Shown in pieces: positions 20,021 to 28,152 of a stretch of DNA of 64,000 nt. The notes under the pieces were generated by a model. The model had not been told where the DNA came from, searched no databases, and was given only the letters and a program-made list of their open reading frames with translations. The DNA is from CALZIK01 sp945787635. GTDB taxonomy: Bacteria > Acidobacteriota > Thermoanaerobaculia > Multivoradales > JAHEKO01. The stretch covers positions 1 to 64,000 of the forward strand of contig CAMYNM010000001.1 in the NCBI GenBank assembly GCA_947259725.1. The letters run 5' to 3'. Position numbers and translations under genes: made by a program. Position 1 is the stretch's first letter. Each line of letters opens with the position of its first letter.

Positions 20021-20039
20021 AATTACCTTTGAGGTAGTT
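20021..20039. promoter_or_regulatory. Palindrome between divergent membrane protein and XRE regulator genes
   Basis: AATTACCT TTG AGGTAGTT is an inverted repeat with 8-bp arms (7 of 8 pairs) and a 3-bp centre. It sits in an AT-rich patch between the gene starts at 19964 and 20096. It is a good candidate operator for the adjacent XRE protein; binding is inferred from position. Confidence 0.5.
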
Positions 20040-20095
20040 GTTTTGAGGACTTCTCGGAGTATGATCGCAACCGAGCCTCGAGTTTGAGAAACGAG

Positions 20096-20920
20096 ATGTC
20101 GGCCTTTGGCAGCGAACTACGCCGTCTTCGGAGCCAGCGCGGCTGGAGTCAGATGGAGCTGTCGTTCGAGGCGGAAGTCTCGACGCGCCACTTGTCGTTT
20201 CTCGAGACCGGACGCTCCAACCCCAGTCGCCGCATGATCCAGCGACTGGGAGCGGCTCTGGATCTCCCGCTCCGGCAACAGAATCACCTGCTCGTCGCCG
20301 CCGGCTACGCGCCGGTCTACGGTCAGGCGGACATTGCGGATCGAAGCATGCGGGAGATCCGCGACGGCCTGCGGTTTCTCCTCGACAACCACGACCCCTA
20401 CCCCGCTTTCGTGCTGAACCGGATGTGGAACATCGTGATGAGCAACCGTACTCATCTGCGGATGCTCGAGCGGTTGCAGGCGGTGGGCGGCTCTCGCCGG
20501 GAAGAGCCCGAGAACGCGCTTCGCCTCGTGCTGGCTCCGGATCGTCTGCGACCGCTGATCTCGAACTGGCCGCAGGTCGTGCGCGCAGTCATTCCGAGGC
20601 TCGAGCGCCAGATCCGGCTGGCGGCTCACGACCGTGAGCTGGAGGAGCTCCGTGAGGAGGTTCTCGGTTATCCGATGGTTCTCGACGCACTGCGTTCCTC
20701 GTCGGCAGCTGCCGACGGGGTCGCGCTCCTGGTGCCCATCGAACTCGAATTCGACCGGCAGAGACTCTCCTTCTATACGACCATCGCGAGCTTCGGAGGC
20801 GCCGTGGACGCGACGACCCAAGAGTTGGTCATCGAGTCGCTGCTCCCGGCCAACGAGGCCACCCGACAGTCGCTCGTGCGATTCGCCGAAGCAGGGGCTC
20901 AGCGCGTAGGTACGGCCTGA
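20096..20920 (+). CDS. XRE-family regulator with MmyB-like ligand domain
   Basis: A 274-residue protein from the ATG at 20096; TTG at 20084 is an alternative. The N-terminal HTH (about 5-60) reads LRRLRSQRGWSQMELSFEAEVSTRHLSFLETGRSNPS. The rest matches the MmyB-like ligand-binding domain found C-terminal to many XRE regulators (YPAFVLNRMWNIVMSN, and FYTTIASFGGAVDATTQELVIESLLPA). In actinobacterial relatives this domain is thought to bind fatty acids. It is divergent from a membrane protein gene with a palindrome between them, and convergent with and overlapping by 22 bp the alpha/beta hydrolase gene. Confidence 0.88.
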   Translation: MSAFGSELRRLRSQRGWSQMELSFEAEVSTRHLSFLETGRSNPSRRMIQRLGAALDLPLRQQNHLLVAAGYAPVYGQADIADRSMREIRDGLRFLLDNHDPYPAFVLNRMWNIVMSNRTHLRMLERLQAVGGSRREEPENALRLVLAPDRLRPLISNWPQVVRAVIPRLERQIRLAAHDRELEELREEVLGYPMVLDALRSSSAAADGVALLVPIELEFDRQRLSFYTTIASFGGAVDATTQELVIESLLPANEATRQSLVRFAEAGAQRVGTA

Positions 20921-21867
20921 GCTTCGGTAGGCGACCTCAGGAACGGAACCAGCCGCGCCAGCACCCAGTCTTGGCGAGTGACGAAGAATGTGTGGGACCC
21001 GGCCTCGAGGACCTCTAGTCGCGCTCCGGTCACGCGCTCGGCCACTGCGTGACCGTGTTCCAACGGAACCGACGCATCGTACTCTCCATAGATCGCGAGT
21101 GTCGGCACCCTGATCGCTTCGAGAGGCGGCACGGCATCCTCGCGAAACATCGCCATGACGTCGTCGCGATACCCCCTGCGCCGGTTGGTGAACGCGAGAG
21201 ACTGAAAGAGGTACTTCAAGCCGTCGGCGACCGTGACGTCCGAGGCGAGGCGCGCCCGCGCGCTCGCGTCCTGGACACCCAATAGACGAAGGCCAAACGA
21301 CGGCCACTCCATCGCGGTCACGGCGCCGGCGTTCCACAGCGGCCCGAAACCCCGGATCGCCCGCTCCGGGTCCCCTCCGTAGGGCGCAAGACGCTTTGCC
21401 AGGGCGGCCACCAGCGAGAGTGCTCGAACACGGTTCGGCTCTTGCGCTGCGAGGTGGAGAGCCACAGGACCGCCGCCGGAAACCGCCACCACGGCCACCT
21501 CGGTCACGCCGAGCACGTCGAGCAGCGCTCTGAGGACCACCGCCTGCTCGGCGGGCGCCTGTGCTGGCGACGACGGCGTGCGCAGGTACCCGGGCCGGGA
21601 AACCGAGATCGCGCGGAAGCCTTCGTCGGCCAGGCGGCGTCCGAGTGGCAGAAGCTGGTCGTAGCCACCGGGCGTCCCGTGAATCAGCAATACCGCAGGA
21701 CCACGGCCCAGGGAAGCGTATTCCACGGGACCCGCAGCCGTGTCGGCGACCTGGCTCTCCCTCGCGAGCCGGGCACTCCCACGCCACGCGAAGCTCAGGA
21801 GGATGGACAGCACTACGACACTCGCTCCCGCCAGGGCGGCTCCGAGCCGCCAGAGTAGCCTACCCAT
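20899..21867 (-). CDS. Membrane-anchored alpha/beta hydrolase
   Basis: A 322-residue hydrolase. An N-terminal anchor (LLWRLGAALAGASVVVLSIL) precedes the fold. The oxyanion motif is HGTPGG, the nucleophile elbow AVSGGG with Ser in the expected place, Asp in GEYDASVP and His in GSHTFF, so the triad is complete. The start at 21865-21867 is chosen because GGAG lies 5 bp upstream; ATG at 21906 is the alternative. The much longer open frame reaching 22761 runs antisense through the next gene and is not real. The substrate is unknown. Its 3' end overlaps the XRE regulator gene by 22 bp in convergent orientation. Confidence 0.85.
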   Translation of the reverse strand: MGRLLWRLGAALAGASVVVLSILLSFAWRGSARLARESQVADTAAGPVEYASLGRGPAVLLIHGTPGGYDQLLPLGRRLADEGFRAISVSRPGYLRTPSSPAQAPAEQAVVLRALLDVLGVTEVAVVAVSGGGPVALHLAAQEPNRVRALSLVAALAKRLAPYGGDPERAIRGFGPLWNAGAVTAMEWPSFGLRLLGVQDASARARLASDVTVADGLKYLFQSLAFTNRRRGYRDDVMAMFREDAVPPLEAIRVPTLAIYGEYDASVPLEHGHAVAERVTGARLEVLEAGSHTFFVTRQDWVLARLVPFLRSPTEAQAVPTR

Positions 21868-21990
21868 TTCGGCTCCATTCTGGGCTCTCCAGGCGGCCAG
21901 GTCCATGACCTCGCAGGGAAGCTCTTTCCGGACCACCTTGTCCTGTGTTACGTTGCCAATTACAGATCGCAACCTCAGGAGGTGTCGGAA

Positions 21991-24558
21991 ATGGCTGCCA
22001 AGAAAAAGGTCGCGTCGAGGAAGAAGGCGGCCCGGCGAAGTAGGGCGAAGGCCCCCACTTCGAGCCGGGCAAAGAAGAAGTCCGCGAAGACCAAGACCAC
22101 GAAAAAAAAGACCACCAAGCGCAAGGTCAAGGCAAGAGCAAAGCCCGCCACGAGCTCCGCCGGCGCGGCCGCGAAAGCCAAGGCCAAGTCCACATCCAAG
22201 GTCGAAACACCGACCATCGTCTACATCCACGGTCTGGCCAACAAACCCGAAGCCTCGGTGCTCAAGTGCCAGTGGGACACGGCGCTCTTCGGCAACGACA
22301 TGGGCGATCGCACGCGAATGGCCTACTGGGTCGATCGAGAGGTGCATCCCCAGCCCGAGAACGCCACGTGTACGGACGCCGATATCGTTCCGATTCCTCC
22401 CGAAGACCAGGAGCCCGAGGGCGCGGGCATCCGCTCGGCACGCTTCGATGACGACTGGCTGGAGCGCGAAGTCGAGGAGCTCGGCACGAGTAAAGCCGAA
22501 CGCGCGTTCCTCAAGAAGATGGGCTCGAAGCTGGTCAAGCACGGTGACTCGATCGACCTCGAGGAATCCAAGCGCGGCCCGGGCGTCAAGGCGCTCCCCC
22601 TGCCGGGCTTTCTGCGTCGCAGGATCACTCGGGCCGTGACCAAGCAGTTCCTGCGCGACGCCTTCAACTTCTTTTTCCGGAAAGAGAAGCGCGAACGCAT
22701 GGAGGACGTCCTGCGTGAACGACTGATCCCTTGCGAGGGACCGGTCATCGTAATTGCCCATAGCCAGGGCAGCATGATCGCCTACGATCTCTTACGCCAG
22801 CTCGACAAGAACGACGTCGATGTCAGCCTTTTGCTGACCATCGGTTCGCCTCTCGGCCTCACAGAGATCAAAGACCTCTTCAAATCCGAGCTGATCAAAA
22901 ACAAAAAGCTCAAGCTGCTGCCGAAACCGAAGTGCGTCACGCGCTGGGTCAATGTCGCCGACAAGGCCGACGTCGTAGCCACCGATGAGACGCTCTCGAG
23001 CGAGTTCGAACCGGGAAACTTCATCGAGGACATTCCGGCGAAATCGAAGGACCGCAAGCGACTCAACAAGGACTCCCCCAAACACCCTCACTCGGCGACC
23101 GGCTATCTACGCAGCGATGTCGTCCAGGAACTCATCCGCGACACGGTTGGAACTTCGTTCGGGAGCTTCCTCTCCGACTTCGTGATTGCTCGCGATCTGT
23201 CGAGCGCGATCGAAGACGACCGCGAGGGACGGCATCGAGTACTGATCCAACTTTCGGAGGTCAAGAAGGCGGGCGCGGCAGCCGCTTCGCTGGACGCCAT
23301 CGGCCAGGAGATCCTCGAGAAAGTGGCGACCACGGTCATCGATTCCGAGAAGAGGAGAGGTTCGGGCTCGCTCAGCAAAGAAGCGGCTCTCACGCTCGCC
23401 AATGTCGATGTGTTGAAGCGCTGGGTCGCGGCCGAGCTCACCGCTGCCGAGATCGAGTCGCTCAAGGCCTCCCACAAGTCGCTACCGATCAGCCGCCTCT
23501 GGCGCAACACACCCAAGGCGATTCTGCTCGACTGCTCCGGTCAGGCGATCCAGGTCGAACCGGCGCGGATCGGCTACCGGTCCCGCGGCAAGGGCATCAC
23601 CTGGGCGGTTCTCGACACCGGAATCGACGACAAGCACCCGCACTTCAAGCGCAAGGACGGCAAGTGCATCAAGGAAGCCTACGACTGCACGGGCCGCGGT
23701 CGCCCCAATCCCAAAAACGGCAAGTACCGCGACGGCCACGGCCATGGCACTCACGTGGCCGGAATCATCGCGGGCGAAGGCGAGGAGACGATCGAAAGCG
23801 ACGAGGGCAAGAAGGCCAAGACGCAGTTCTGCGGCATGGCGCCGGACACCCAGCTGGTGATCTACAAGGTCCTTTCCGACAGCGGCGAGGGTCAGGACTC
23901 CTGGATCATCAAGGCCCTCGAAGACATCGCGCGCAAGAACGAGGACGCCGGCAAGCTGGTCATCCAGGGCGTCAACCTGAGCCTGGGCGGACCGTTCGAC
24001 CCGAGCGTGTACGGTTGCGGGCACTCGCCCCTGTGCCAGGAGCTTCGACGGCTCTGGCGCCAGGGCGTGATCGTCTGCCTCGCGGCCGGCAACGAGGGCT
24101 TCGCTCAGCTTCAGTCCTCCCACGGCCTGGTCGACACCAACGTGGATCTCTCGATCGGTGATCCCGCCAACCTCGAGGAAGCGATCGCCGTGGGCTCGGT
24201 TCACAAGAAGAAACCGCACAAGTACGGCGTGTCTTTCTTTTCGTCACGCGGACCGACCGCCGACGGCCGGATCAAGCCGGACCTCGTGGCTCCGGGCGAG
24301 AAGATCCTCTCCGCTCGGGCGCGAGTGCCCGCCAACGGCGCGCGTAAACCGCTCTATGTGGCGATGGACGGCACCAGCATGGCGACACCCCACGTCTCGG
24401 GACTTCTGGCGGCGTTCCTGTCGGCACGCAGCGAGTTCATCGGCTATCCCGAGCACGTCAAGGAGATCCTGCTCGCGAACTGCACCGACCTCGGCCGGGA
24501 TCGCTATATTCAGGGGCACGGACTCCCGAATCTCATCAAGATGCTGGCGAACACCTGA
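21991..24558 (+). CDS. Lys/Ala-rich tail, alpha/beta hydrolase and S8 subtilisin fusion protein
   Basis: 855 residues from the ATG at 21991, with AGGAGG 8 bp upstream. There is no signal peptide. Residues 1-72 are Lys/Ala/Arg/Thr-rich like a histone-H1 tail (AAKKKVASRKK repeats). Residues about 73-375 are an alpha/beta hydrolase: VYIHGLANKP, nucleophile Ser258 in AHSQGS, likely Asp325 or 328 (NVADKAD) and His368 (HSATGYL). Residues about 400-530 are a linker with an I9-like propeptide tail. Residues about 531-855 are a subtilase with Asp542 (VLDTGID), His585 (HGTHVAG), AAGNEG and Ser796 (DGTSMATPHVSG). Both triads look complete. I know of no characterised protein with this order. A cytoplasmic, nucleic-acid-associated location is inferred from the tail. 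A CD39-like gene follows 39 bp downstream. Confidence 0.9.
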   Translation: MAAKKKVASRKKAARRSRAKAPTSSRAKKKSAKTKTTKKKTTKRKVKARAKPATSSAGAAAKAKAKSTSKVETPTIVYIHGLANKPEASVLKCQWDTALFGNDMGDRTRMAYWVDREVHPQPENATCTDADIVPIPPEDQEPEGAGIRSARFDDDWLEREVEELGTSKAERAFLKKMGSKLVKHGDSIDLEESKRGPGVKALPLPGFLRRRITRAVTKQFLRDAFNFFFRKEKRERMEDVLRERLIPCEGPVIVIAHSQGSMIAYDLLRQLDKNDVDVSLLLTIGSPLGLTEIKDLFKSELIKNKKLKLLPKPKCVTRWVNVADKADVVATDETLSSEFEPGNFIEDIPAKSKDRKRLNKDSPKHPHSATGYLRSDVVQELIRDTVGTSFGSFLSDFVIARDLSSAIEDDREGRHRVLIQLSEVKKAGAAAASLDAIGQEILEKVATTVIDSEKRRGSGSLSKEAALTLANVDVLKRWVAAELTAAEIESLKASHKSLPISRLWRNTPKAILLDCSGQAIQVEPARIGYRSRGKGITWAVLDTGIDDKHPHFKRKDGKCIKEAYDCTGRGRPNPKNGKYRDGHGHGTHVAGIIAGEGEETIESDEGKKAKTQFCGMAPDTQLVIYKVLSDSGEGQDSWIIKALEDIARKNEDAGKLVIQGVNLSLGGPFDPSVYGCGHSPLCQELRRLWRQGVIVCLAAGNEGFAQLQSSHGLVDTNVDLSIGDPANLEEAIAVGSVHKKKPHKYGVSFFSSRGPTADGRIKPDLVAPGEKILSARARVPANGARKPLYVAMDGTSMATPHVSGLLAAFLSARSEFIGYPEHVKEILLANCTDLGRDRYIQGHGLPNLIKMLANT

Positions 24559-24597
24559 CGCGATCGCTTTCGATTCGAGACCGGTAGACTCGGCGCC

Positions 24598-25992
24598 ATG
24601 AGCCACCGAGCCGTCGGCGCTTCTCTTCTTCTGGCGACCCTGTTCTCGGTAGGCTGCGCGACCGCGCCTCCGCAGCCATGGGAGGGCCCGGCGGGCTCCT
24701 CGCGCCGGGCGCCCGACGCCGAGCCCCGCTCGGTCCGCGCTGAGCCGCCGACCCCAGCTCCGGCCCCGGTCCCGACGCCCGTCGCGGTCGCAACTCCACC
24801 CTCCCCCGAAACCGCGCCCGGCGCTGCGGCCGCCCCGGCGGCCCCGGCTCGGCCCGCCGATGCGCGAGCCTGGCACTACGTGTTGATGATCGACGCCTCC
24901 AGCAGCGCGTCCACTCTCGAGATCTTCCGTTGGCACGCGCGTGACGGTAGCGGCTTGCCGGTGATCGAAACCGCCACCGGCGACGACCCGACTGAGCCCT
25001 GGCGCACGAGGGTCAAACCCGGACTCGCGGCCTACGCCGGCCGGCCCGCTGAAGCGGCGAAGTCTCTCGAGCCGCTATGGGACTACGCGCTAGGGAAGCT
25101 CGGCAACGACTCGCCCACCACGCGAACGGCCGCCGTCCACCTGCGCGCGACGGCCGGAATGCGCCTTCTCCCCGAGGCCGAGCAGGCGGCGATCCTCGAT
25201 GCGGTGCGCGCGGCACTGGCGTCGAGCCCGTTCGGCTCCTCGTCGGCACGCGTGATCACCGGCGCCGAAGAAGGCATCTACGGCTGGCTCACGGTCAACT
25301 ACGTGCTCGGGCACCTCGAGCACGGAGGTCCCTTCCCCACCGTCGGCGCGCTCGACCTCGGTGGCGCCTCGACCCAGATCACCTTCCAACCTCTCGACTA
25401 TCCGCGCGACAACGGCCAAATGGTTCACCTCGGCCGCAACGCCTACCACCTCTACACGCGCAGCTACCTCGGCCTGGGCCAGGACGAGGCGAGAGAGCGG
25501 GTCAACTCGCCGGACTGCTTTCTGGCCGGATATCCGATGCCCGACGGACGTGCCGGCCGGGGCAACTACGACGCCTGCGGCCGCGCGATCCGTGCCGTGC
25601 TCGCCGTGCCCTGCTCGGAGGACGATGAGCCATGCTCGCTCTTGGACGGTGACCAACCCCCAGTCTACGGCGAGTTCCTGGCGTTCTCGGTCTACGCTTA
25701 CGCTGCGGACTACTTCGATCTCGACCAGCGCCTGCGGCCGGCAGAGCTCGCGGCCGCCGGCAGAGCATTTTGCGCCACCGACTGGCCGGCCTGGATCGTG
25801 CGCGAGCCCGCGATCGCCGACGATCCGTTCGTGCCCAACTACTGCTTCGCCGCGGCGCACATCGAAGCCCTGCTCACCGACGGTTTCGGCTTCCCCGCCG
25901 ACACCGAGCGCATCACCGCGCCGCTACGCGTCCAGGGAACGCCGATCGGCTGGACCCTGGGCGCGCTGGTGCACGAACTGGCCGGGCGGTAG
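24598..25992 (+). CDS. CD39/GDA1-type nucleoside phosphatase lipoprotein
   Basis: 464 residues. The signal peptide ends in the lipobox FSVGC (Cys20). A Pro/Ala-rich linker (about 21-88) precedes the catalytic part. The apyrase conserved regions appear in order: ACR1 IDASSSASTLEIF (Asp99), ACR2 RATAGMRLL (about 183-191), ACR3 TGAEEGIYGWL with the catalytic Glu at about 225, ACR4 DLGGASTQ (about 253-260) and ACR5 IGWTLGAL near the end. Six or more cysteines in the C-terminal half suggest disulfides. The family removes terminal phosphates from NTPs and NDPs; bacterial members are scarce, the Legionella enzyme being the known example. Surface or periplasmic nucleotide hydrolysis is inferred. It follows the hydrolase-subtilase gene on the same strand, 39 bp apart. 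Confidence 0.85.
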   Translation: MSHRAVGASLLLATLFSVGCATAPPQPWEGPAGSSRRAPDAEPRSVRAEPPTPAPAPVPTPVAVATPPSPETAPGAAAAPAAPARPADARAWHYVLMIDASSSASTLEIFRWHARDGSGLPVIETATGDDPTEPWRTRVKPGLAAYAGRPAEAAKSLEPLWDYALGKLGNDSPTTRTAAVHLRATAGMRLLPEAEQAAILDAVRAALASSPFGSSSARVITGAEEGIYGWLTVNYVLGHLEHGGPFPTVGALDLGGASTQITFQPLDYPRDNGQMVHLGRNAYHLYTRSYLGLGQDEARERVNSPDCFLAGYPMPDGRAGRGNYDACGRAIRAVLAVPCSEDDEPCSLLDGDQPPVYGEFLAFSVYAYAADYFDLDQRLRPAELAAAGRAFCATDWPAWIVREPAIADDPFVPNYCFAAAHIEALLTDGFGFPADTERITAPLRVQGTPIGWTLGALVHELAGR

Positions 25993-26000
25993 AGAACGAG

Positions 26001-26558
26001 CTACGGCCAGAGCCAGCCGAAGACGCCGGCGGTCAGAAGCCCGTAGATCAGGCCGTCGAGGATGTGCTTGGCTGTCGAGAGCCAGGCGGTTCCCTTCCAG
26101 ATCGAGTCGGCGAAGTGGGCGCCCGAATACCCGAGGAAGGTAACGGTGCCTACGACCCTGAAAACCGTCAGGTAGTCGGCGCCGGGTCCCAGAGTCCGGC
26201 CTGCGACGTAAGCCGCGAACACGCCGATCACGATCGAATAGATGAACCACAGCGCCAGGGCCTTGCCGATCGCCGGTGGCCCGTTGGGGCGGACGGTCAT
26301 CAAGCCCACCGGTCCCTCGTTGAACTTCTCCACCATCTCGGGCGAGCCCATCTCCTTCATCGACTTCGGGCATGGGAAGGCGTAGTCGCCGGGCCGCAGC
26401 CCCGAGTCCCTCATCGCCGCGCGAACGCTGGTCTCGTCCGGGAGCTTGCCGTAATCGTCGTTGTGCCACCCGATCACCATATGAATGAGCGAACTGGCGA
26501 TGAAGACAGCGACCGCCGACAGGACGATCGGGAGCCACAGGGCGCTGAGTGCCACCAT
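26001..26558 (-). CDS. Membrane protein of unknown function
   Basis: A 185-residue protein with an N-terminal helix (ALWLPIVLSAVAVFIASSLIHMVI), a polar stretch (about 30-95) and two or three further helices (ALALWFIYSIVIGVFAAYV and a C-terminal hairpin ending GVFGWLWP). No catalytic motif is recognised. It lies 24 bp downstream of the B12 radical SAM gene on the same strand, so they are probably co-transcribed. Its stop faces the CD39-like gene's stop 8 bp away. Confidence 0.75.
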   Translation of the reverse strand: MVALSALWLPIVLSAVAVFIASSLIHMVIGWHNDDYGKLPDETSVRAAMRDSGLRPGDYAFPCPKSMKEMGSPEMVEKFNEGPVGLMTVRPNGPPAIGKALALWFIYSIVIGVFAAYVAGRTLGPGADYLTVFRVVGTVTFLGYSGAHFADSIWKGTAWLSTAKHILDGLIYGLLTAGVFGWLWP

Positions 26559-26582
26559 AGGGTTCTCCTTGGCTTCGGACTT

Positions 26583-28043
26583 CTAGGCCGCGGCTTCGTC
26601 GGCCGCCGGCCTCGAGGATTCCACCGGGCTCTGCAGGTGAGCTTCCATGAACGTATCGGGGTTGCTCAACAGACGGGCGATGTCGAAGCCGCGCCGCATG
26701 GCCTTGGGGGTGATCTTGCCGGTCGCGAGCCCGGTCGCGAGTTGCAGGTAGAACCTCGCCTTGCCGCGATGCTTGAAGAAGATGTCGCGGCTCGAGCTCC
26801 ACAGGCTCGCGAACTCGCTGTAGAACTCATGGAGCGGCAGCTTGGTCGGCAGAACCGTGTGGATCAGGTCGTACATGTGCCAGTCGAAGGTATTGACCTC
26901 ATTCTGAGCTTCATCCCACAGGTCGGTCCCGGGCAACGGCGTCAGCACGGTGAAGCCGGCGTTGTAGGTAGCCATCTCGTCCATCCAGTCCCGTAGGCGC
27001 GCGAAATCCTCGCGCCCCCAACTCGGATCGACGATGAAGTTACAGCTGTATCCAACCTTCAGATCCTTGAGGATCTGGATCGCCTTGACGTTGTTCTCGG
27101 CGCTGTTGCTCTTGTTGACCGATGACAGGCCCGCGTCGTCCACCTTTTCGACACCCAGAAACGCGGTCAGATACCCCAGGTCCTTCCACATCTCGACCAG
27201 ATGGGGAAACTTGACGATGATGTCGGTGCGGGTCTGAACCAGGAAAGACTTCCGAATCCCGGAGGCTTTGATGGCTTCGGCCAGCTCTTCGCTGCGCTTG
27301 ACGTCGAGCCAGAAGATGTCGTCGGTGATGAAAACGTGGGGCGACTTGATCTGGGAGAGCTCCTCGACGATGCGCTCGGCCGACTTCTGACGGTAGCTGC
27401 TCTCGTGGAACTTCCAGACCGAGCAGAAGTTGCACTTGAACGGGCAACCGCGAGCGGTCTCGAGAAGAGCCATCGGCCGGCGAAACTGGAGGTAGTAGTG
27501 ATCGGCGTACTCGTCGATGAGGTGCCGCGCGGGCAGCGCCATGTCGTCGAGATGATGGCGCGGCGGCGTGGGGCCGGTGTGACGCTGGCCGCCGCTGGTG
27601 TTCAGCACCAAACCCGGCGCTTCCTTCGCGTCCGCTCCGCGATCGAGCGCGTCCACCAGCGGCGGAAAGACGTCTTCCCCGTCGCCCAGCGCCACCGCGT
27701 CGAACGCCGGATCCGAAAACCACTTGGGGTCGCGCGAGGCGTCGTGACCGCCGATGACGACGTAGGCGCCCGGGATCTCCCGCTTGACACGCTTGGCGAC
27801 CTCGAGCGCTTGATAGCGCTCGGTTGTGAAGTTGCACTGCAATCCGACAATGCCGGGCTCGTGGGCCCGGGTCTTGGCCAGCCCTTGATCCATGCCGTCG
27901 ATGCGCAGATCCACCACGATGCAGTCGTGGCCGTCGGGCTCGAGCGTCCCGGCGACGCACTCCAAGCCGAGCGGCTCGACGAAGGTCAGCATGTCCAGAC
28001 CCAAAGCTCCGGTGCTCGGCGGTTTGAGAAGGGCAACTTTCAT
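26583..28043 (-). CDS. B12-binding radical SAM enzyme, HpnR-like
   Basis: 486 residues. The N-terminal cobalamin-binding-type Rossmann domain (about 1-140; PLGLECVAGTLEPDGHDCIVVDLR, VVIGGHDAS) is followed by a radical SAM core with the CxxxCxxC cluster motif ARGCPFKCNFCS near residue 200. The C-terminal part has MYDLIHTVLPTKLPLHEFY. That tail and the VFITDD segment resemble, from memory, the hopanoid C-3 methylase HpnR, which adds a methyl group to ring A of hopanoids. Other B12 radical SAM methylases share the architecture, so the substrate is a guess. No squalene-hopene cyclase is in the window. A small membrane protein gene follows. Confidence 0.8.
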   Translation of the reverse strand: MKVALLKPPSTGALGLDMLTFVEPLGLECVAGTLEPDGHDCIVVDLRIDGMDQGLAKTRAHEPGIVGLQCNFTTERYQALEVAKRVKREIPGAYVVIGGHDASRDPKWFSDPAFDAVALGDGEDVFPPLVDALDRGADAKEAPGLVLNTSGGQRHTGPTPPRHHLDDMALPARHLIDEYADHYYLQFRRPMALLETARGCPFKCNFCSVWKFHESSYRQKSAERIVEELSQIKSPHVFITDDIFWLDVKRSEELAEAIKASGIRKSFLVQTRTDIIVKFPHLVEMWKDLGYLTAFLGVEKVDDAGLSSVNKSNSAENNVKAIQILKDLKVGYSCNFIVDPSWGREDFARLRDWMDEMATYNAGFTVLTPLPGTDLWDEAQNEVNTFDWHMYDLIHTVLPTKLPLHEFYSEFASLWSSSRDIFFKHRGKARFYLQLATGLATGKITPKAMRRGFDIARLLSNPDTFMEAHLQSPVESSRPAADEAAA

Positions 28044-28152
28044 CGGGTATCCCCTATCGATGACGTCGGCGAAGAGCTGCGCGGCCGACTGGCTTTTCCC
28101 GGCTTTGACCAGCGTATCTTAGCGGAGGGCAGGTGTTTTCACCACTGAGAGA

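Noticed and set aside
20899..22761. 620-codon minus-strand frame reaching across the fusion gene
   Set aside because: Only its last 322 codons form a real alpha/beta hydrolase; the first 300 are antisense to the well-supported plus-strand gene.
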